Assembly (NCBI RefSeq): GCF_000250875.1
Contig: NZ_JH604906.1
Coordinates: forward strand, 4,041 to 10,544
Length of the DNA: 6,504 bases
Direction: 5' to 3'
Source: Sutterella parvirubra YIT 11816
GTDB taxonomy: Bacteria; Pseudomonadota; Gammaproteobacteria; Burkholderiales; Burkholderiaceae_F
In this document: positions 4,627 through 6,504 of the stretch, one piece after another
Numbering within the stretch: position 1 is the stretch's first letter
How the letters are laid out: each line of letters opens with the position of its first letter
The notes under the pieces: generated by a model
What the model was told of the DNA's origin: nothing
Database searches by the model: none
Seen by the model: the letters and a program-made list of their open reading frames with translations, nothing else
Made by a program: the position numbers and the translations under genes

Positions 4627-5052
4627 ATGATCACCGCCTCCCGCTACCACGACATCTCCTGCGGCCACCGCGTCTGTGGGCACGAAACGAAGTGCCGCCA
4701 CCTCCACGGCCACAACTACCGCATCACGTTCGAGTGTGCGGGGGACTTGGACCACGTGGGCCGTGTGATCGACTTCTCGGTGATCAAGGAAAAGCTCTGC
4801 ATGTGGCTGGAGAACGAGTGGGACCACCACTTCCTCCTCTGGGAAGAGGACCCGATGGCGTCCGCGCTCACTGAGATCGACCCCACGGTCGTGCTCCTTC
4901 CCTTCAACCCGACGGCGGAGAACATGGCGACGTACCTCGCGGAAACGCTGGCTCCGAAGCAGTTGGAAGGCACGGGCGTGCGCGTCGTCCGCTGCACGGT
5001 CGAAGAGACCCGCAAGTGCCAGGCCGAGTGGAAGCTCTTTCCCGTCGGCTGA
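4627..5052 (+). CDS. queD: 6-carboxy-5,6,7,8-tetrahydropterin synthase
   Basis: QueD turns 7,8-dihydroneopterin triphosphate, the FolE product, into 6-carboxytetrahydropterin in preQ0/queuosine synthesis. The 141-residue protein belongs to the PTPS/QueD family. Zinc ligands are His14, His27 and His29; the catalytic Cys23 lies in the C-x3-HGH motif (23-29). RVIDFSVIK (46-54) is the characteristic V-D-F-x-x-(I/L)-K motif, WDHHFLL (65-71) carries the catalytic Asp/His, and TVEETRK (124-130) the conserved Glu. The block FNPTAENMA (93-101) is typical of QueD. The zinc and cysteine pattern favours QueD over eukaryotic-type PTPS or PTPS-III. The gene starts 67 bases after folE and is followed by queE in the same direction, so all three are likely cotranscribed. 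Only a weak GGACGACGAG-like purine run precedes the ATG. Confidence 0.95.
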   Translation: MITASRYHDISCGHRVCGHETKCRHLHGHNYRITFECAGDLDHVGRVIDFSVIKEKLCMWLENEWDHHFLLWEEDPMASALTEIDPTVVLLPFNPTAENMATYLAETLAPKQLEGTGVRVVRCTVEETRKCQAEWKLFPVG

Positions 5053-5100
5053 GATTTACTTACCCGGGGTGCCCGGAAGTTTCCCTCGGCGGCACCCATC

Positions 5101-5122
5101 CGAACTCAAACCCCAACACACG
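5101..5122 (+). promoter_or_regulatory. C/A-rich leader before queE (copy 2)
   Basis: CGAACTCAAACCCCAACAC at this place repeats the C/A-rich leader seen before queD (4594-4616). It lies 15 bases before the preferred queE ATG (5138), and no Shine-Dalgarno lies between them. Placing it in an untranslated leader supports the ATG at 5138 over the GTG at 5069, though it is not decisive. Confidence 0.35.
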
Positions 5123-5137
5123 TACCTTTCTTCCCAG

Positions 5138-5854
5138 ATGACCCCCATCGTCCCCACCGCCCGTCAGAACCAGATTAAGGGCGCCGAGCCGCTCTTCTTC
5201 GTGAACGAAATCTTCGCGTCGCTCCAGGGTGAGGGCGCGTGGACCGGGACGCCGTCGGTCTTCGTGCGTCTGCAGGGGTGCCTCTGCCGCTGCCCCTACT
5301 GCGACACGAAGCACACGTGGAAGCTGGGTGAACCCAACGGCGAAAAGCTCGACTTCGCTGCCGCGAAGGCGGACGCGCCGCGCCACGCGACGGCGACCGA
5401 GGACGAACTCTTCGACTTCATCACGACGCACTTCCCGAAGGTCCCGCACGTGGTCTTCACGGGCGGGGAACCGTTTCTCTTTGATCTCACCGGGATTTCC
5501 GAGCGGCTGCTCGCGGCCGGTCGCACCGTAGGCGTCGAGACGAGCGGGACGGAGCCCGCGCGCGTGGCGGGGGCCGTCTGGGTGACGGTCTCGCCCAAGA
5601 TCGGGATGCCGGGCGGGCGCGTGGTGTTGCCCGAGACGCTCGCCCGCGCGGACGAAATCAAGATGGCGGTGGAGTCGGAGAAGGACATCGAGGAATTGAA
5701 AACGGACGTGCTGCCCTTCGTCTCGAAGAAGGCGCTCATTTACGTCCAACCCGTGAGCCAGGGCGAGCGAGCGACCAAGTTCTGTTGGGACGCCGCGATG
5801 GAGGAGGGCTGGCGCGTCTCCTTCCAGGTGCACAAGTACGTGTCGATCCGTTGA
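5138..5854 (+). CDS. queE: 7-carboxy-7-deazaguanine synthase (radical SAM)
   Basis: QueE is a radical-SAM enzyme that rearranges 6-carboxytetrahydropterin, made by QueD, into 7-carboxy-7-deazaguanine. The 238-residue product starts its domain with FFVNEIFASLQGEG (20-33), contacting substrate. The 4Fe-4S cluster cysteines are Cys48, Cys52 and Cys55 in a C-x3-C-x2-C motif followed by DTKHTW (56-61); Cys50 is an extra cysteine inside the motif. FTGGEPFL (107-114) is the SAM-binding GGE motif, and VETSGT is the next conserved block. The C-terminus ends in a typical FQVHKYVSIR. The start is uncertain: ATG 5138 gives family-like length but has no Shine-Dalgarno, while GTG 5069 would add 23 residues and lie 16 bases after queD. 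It completes the pathway here up to the QueC substrate; queC is absent from the window. Confidence 0.94.
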   Translation: MTPIVPTARQNQIKGAEPLFFVNEIFASLQGEGAWTGTPSVFVRLQGCLCRCPYCDTKHTWKLGEPNGEKLDFAAAKADAPRHATATEDELFDFITTHFPKVPHVVFTGGEPFLFDLTGISERLLAAGRTVGVETSGTEPARVAGAVWVTVSPKIGMPGGRVVLPETLARADEIKMAVESEKDIEELKTDVLPFVSKKALIYVQPVSQGERATKFCWDAAMEEGWRVSFQVHKYVSIR

Positions 5855-5879
5855 TGATCGGCTGAAAGAGCAGAGGAGA

Positions 5880-5908
5880 GGCCGACGTTCAGGAGAACCG
5901 TGTCGGCC
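5880..5908 (+). terminator. Strong hairpin after queE, probable end of the folE-queD-queE transcript
   Basis: GGCCGAC-GTTC (5880-5890), loop AGGA, GAAC (5895-5898), a three-base bulge, then GTCGGCC (5902-5908): eleven perfect pairs interrupted only by the bulge. No T-run follows, so it may act as a 3' stabilising stem or need Rho. Position, 26 bases past the queE stop, fits a transcript end. Confidence 0.5.
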
Positions 5909-5912
5909 GACA

Positions 5913-5925
5913 CACAGGTCCTGTG
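5913..5925. promoter_or_regulatory. CACAGG-T-CCTGTG palindrome
   Basis: A perfect 6-1-6 inverted repeat whose single-base loop makes it a poor RNA hairpin and a better DNA site for a dimeric regulator. It lies between the queE terminator-like stem and the hipA-like gene, about 140 bases before the hipA start. HipB-type antitoxins bind palindromes upstream of hip operons, so this is a candidate operator, but nothing more than the symmetry is seen. Confidence 0.3.
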
Positions 5926-6019
5926 CAATGGGCGCGGCCCGGAAAGCCTGAAGCGGAAGGCGCGCTGAAGCCGCGCCCGGGGCCAACCGCCTGAAACCCG
6001 CCGCGTCCGCCCCGGGATG

Positions 6020-6042
6020 GGTGCATGATTGAAGAATGCACC
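6020..6042 (+). promoter_or_regulatory. Hairpin or palindrome just upstream of the hipA-like gene
   Basis: GGTGCAT (6020-6026) and ATGCACC (6036-6042) form a perfect seven-base stem with a nine-base loop, ending eight bases before the GGAG ribosome binding site. Its placement and TTGAAG-containing loop recall the hairpin before the flavodoxin-like gene (2076-2090). It could be a translation-controlling stem or an operator. Confidence 0.4.
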
Positions 6043-6049
6043 TCACCCT

Positions 6050-6053
6050 GGAG
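6050..6053 (+). promoter_or_regulatory. Ribosome binding site GGAG of the hipA-like gene
   Basis: GGAG with a seven-base spacer to the ATG at 6061. This fixes the start and means the unusual Pro/Arg-rich N-terminus is probably translated. Confidence 0.6.
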
Positions 6054-6060
6054 ACGCCCC

Positions 6061-6504
6061 ATGACCGCCCCCGACACTCCGAACACCCCCACCATCCCTC
6101 AACCGCGCCGCCCCCGCCGCGTCCGGCGCGCGCCCACCGATCCCACCATCTCCTTCAACGTCCTTCTGAACGGCCGCCCGTGCGCGGATCTCACCGTCCT
6201 GGAGGACGACACGCTGACGCTCCGCTACGAGTCCGCCTGGACGAACCGGGAGGAGGCGTCTGACGATCCCGAAGCCTTCCCGCTCTCGCCCAACCTCCCG
6301 CTCACCGCGCGAAGCGCCGGGCCGGGCGTCGAGGCGTTTTTCGAAAATCTGCTGCCCGAAGGCGCCGCCCGGGCGGCGTTGGCCCGACGGCTTCACGTCG
6401 ACCCGCGGCAGACCGTGGGCTTGGTCTACGGGATCCGGCACGATCTCGCCGGAGCGGTCGGGCTGCGTGTGAAGCCGCGCGGCGGAGCGGGGAAGGCTTC
6501 CGAC
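6061..6504 (+). CDS. HipA-family protein, N-terminal part (cut by window edge)
   Basis: The 148 visible residues match the N-terminal subdomain of HipA-type toxins, Ser/Thr kinases of type II toxin-antitoxin modules that phosphorylate translation factors such as glutamyl-tRNA synthetase and induce dormancy. FNVLLNGR (32-39) is the first strand. LSPNLPL (75-81) corresponds to the LSLSLPL block. FFENLLPEGAARAALARRL (93-111) is the hallmark HipA segment, and HDLAGAVGL (127-135) matches the G-x-D-x-x-G-A block, with His127 where Gly-Asp usually begins. The kinase core lies beyond the window, so activity cannot be judged. Residues 1-30 form a Pro/Arg-rich extension absent from E. coli HipA. No HipB-like helix-turn-helix gene lies upstream, where it usually is; it could be downstream or missing. 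The start has GGAG seven bases upstream. Confidence 0.88.
   Translation, partial: MTAPDTPNTPTIPQPRRPRRVRRAPTDPTISFNVLLNGRPCADLTVLEDDTLTLRYESAWTNREEASDDPEAFPLSPNLPLTARSAGPGVEAFFENLLPEGAARAALARRLHVDPRQTVGLVYGIRHDLAGAVGLRVKPRGGAGKASD

Noticed and set aside
5069..5137. GTG start at 5069 for queE
   Set aside because: Adds 23 residues with no counterpart in the family as remembered and would put the shared C/A-rich leader inside the coding region. Kept as an open alternative because the 5138 ATG has no Shine-Dalgarno either.

Overview
The window comes from a GC-rich Gram-negative bacterium. Evidence for this is a Sec-type signal peptide on a periplasmic-type c-type cytochrome, two twin-arginine (Tat) signal peptides, strong G/C third-position bias in every real gene, and de novo queuosine genes. 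The gene repertoire would fit a Burkholderiales/Sutterellaceae-like betaproteobacterium, but that placement is inference from memory and no marker gene here proves it.

Left part (1-2797): an exported redox cluster. A di-heme cytochrome c peroxidase-family gene runs leftwards off the window edge. Diverging from it across about 580 non-coding bases is a TenA/thiaminase-II-like protein with a clear Tat signal peptide. After a weak terminator-like hairpin comes a flavodoxin-like protein, also with a Tat signal. All three products are predicted to act outside the cytoplasm, which is unexpected for both TenA and flavodoxin folds.

Middle (2798-3899): about 1.1 kb without a convincing gene. It holds a tandem CGATGAG repeat running into a strong hairpin, repeated copies of CTTTCGACG, an AT-richer segment (3031-3292) bounded by an ordered set of inverted repeats and rich in the tetranucleotide CTAG, and then a hairpin-dense segment (about 3506-3850) just before folE that could be a structured leader RNA.

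Right part (3900-5854): folE, queD and queE in one direction, giving three of the four steps from GTP to preQ0 (GTP to dihydroneopterin triphosphate to 6-carboxytetrahydropterin to 7-carboxy-7-deazaguanine). queC, which would finish preQ0, is not in the window. None of the three genes has a strong Shine-Dalgarno sequence. queD and queE share a nearly identical C/A-rich leader.

The right end (6061-6504) is the N-terminal part of a HipA-family protein cut off by the window edge, with its own good ribosome binding site and a hairpin just upstream. No hipB-like gene lies upstream of it.
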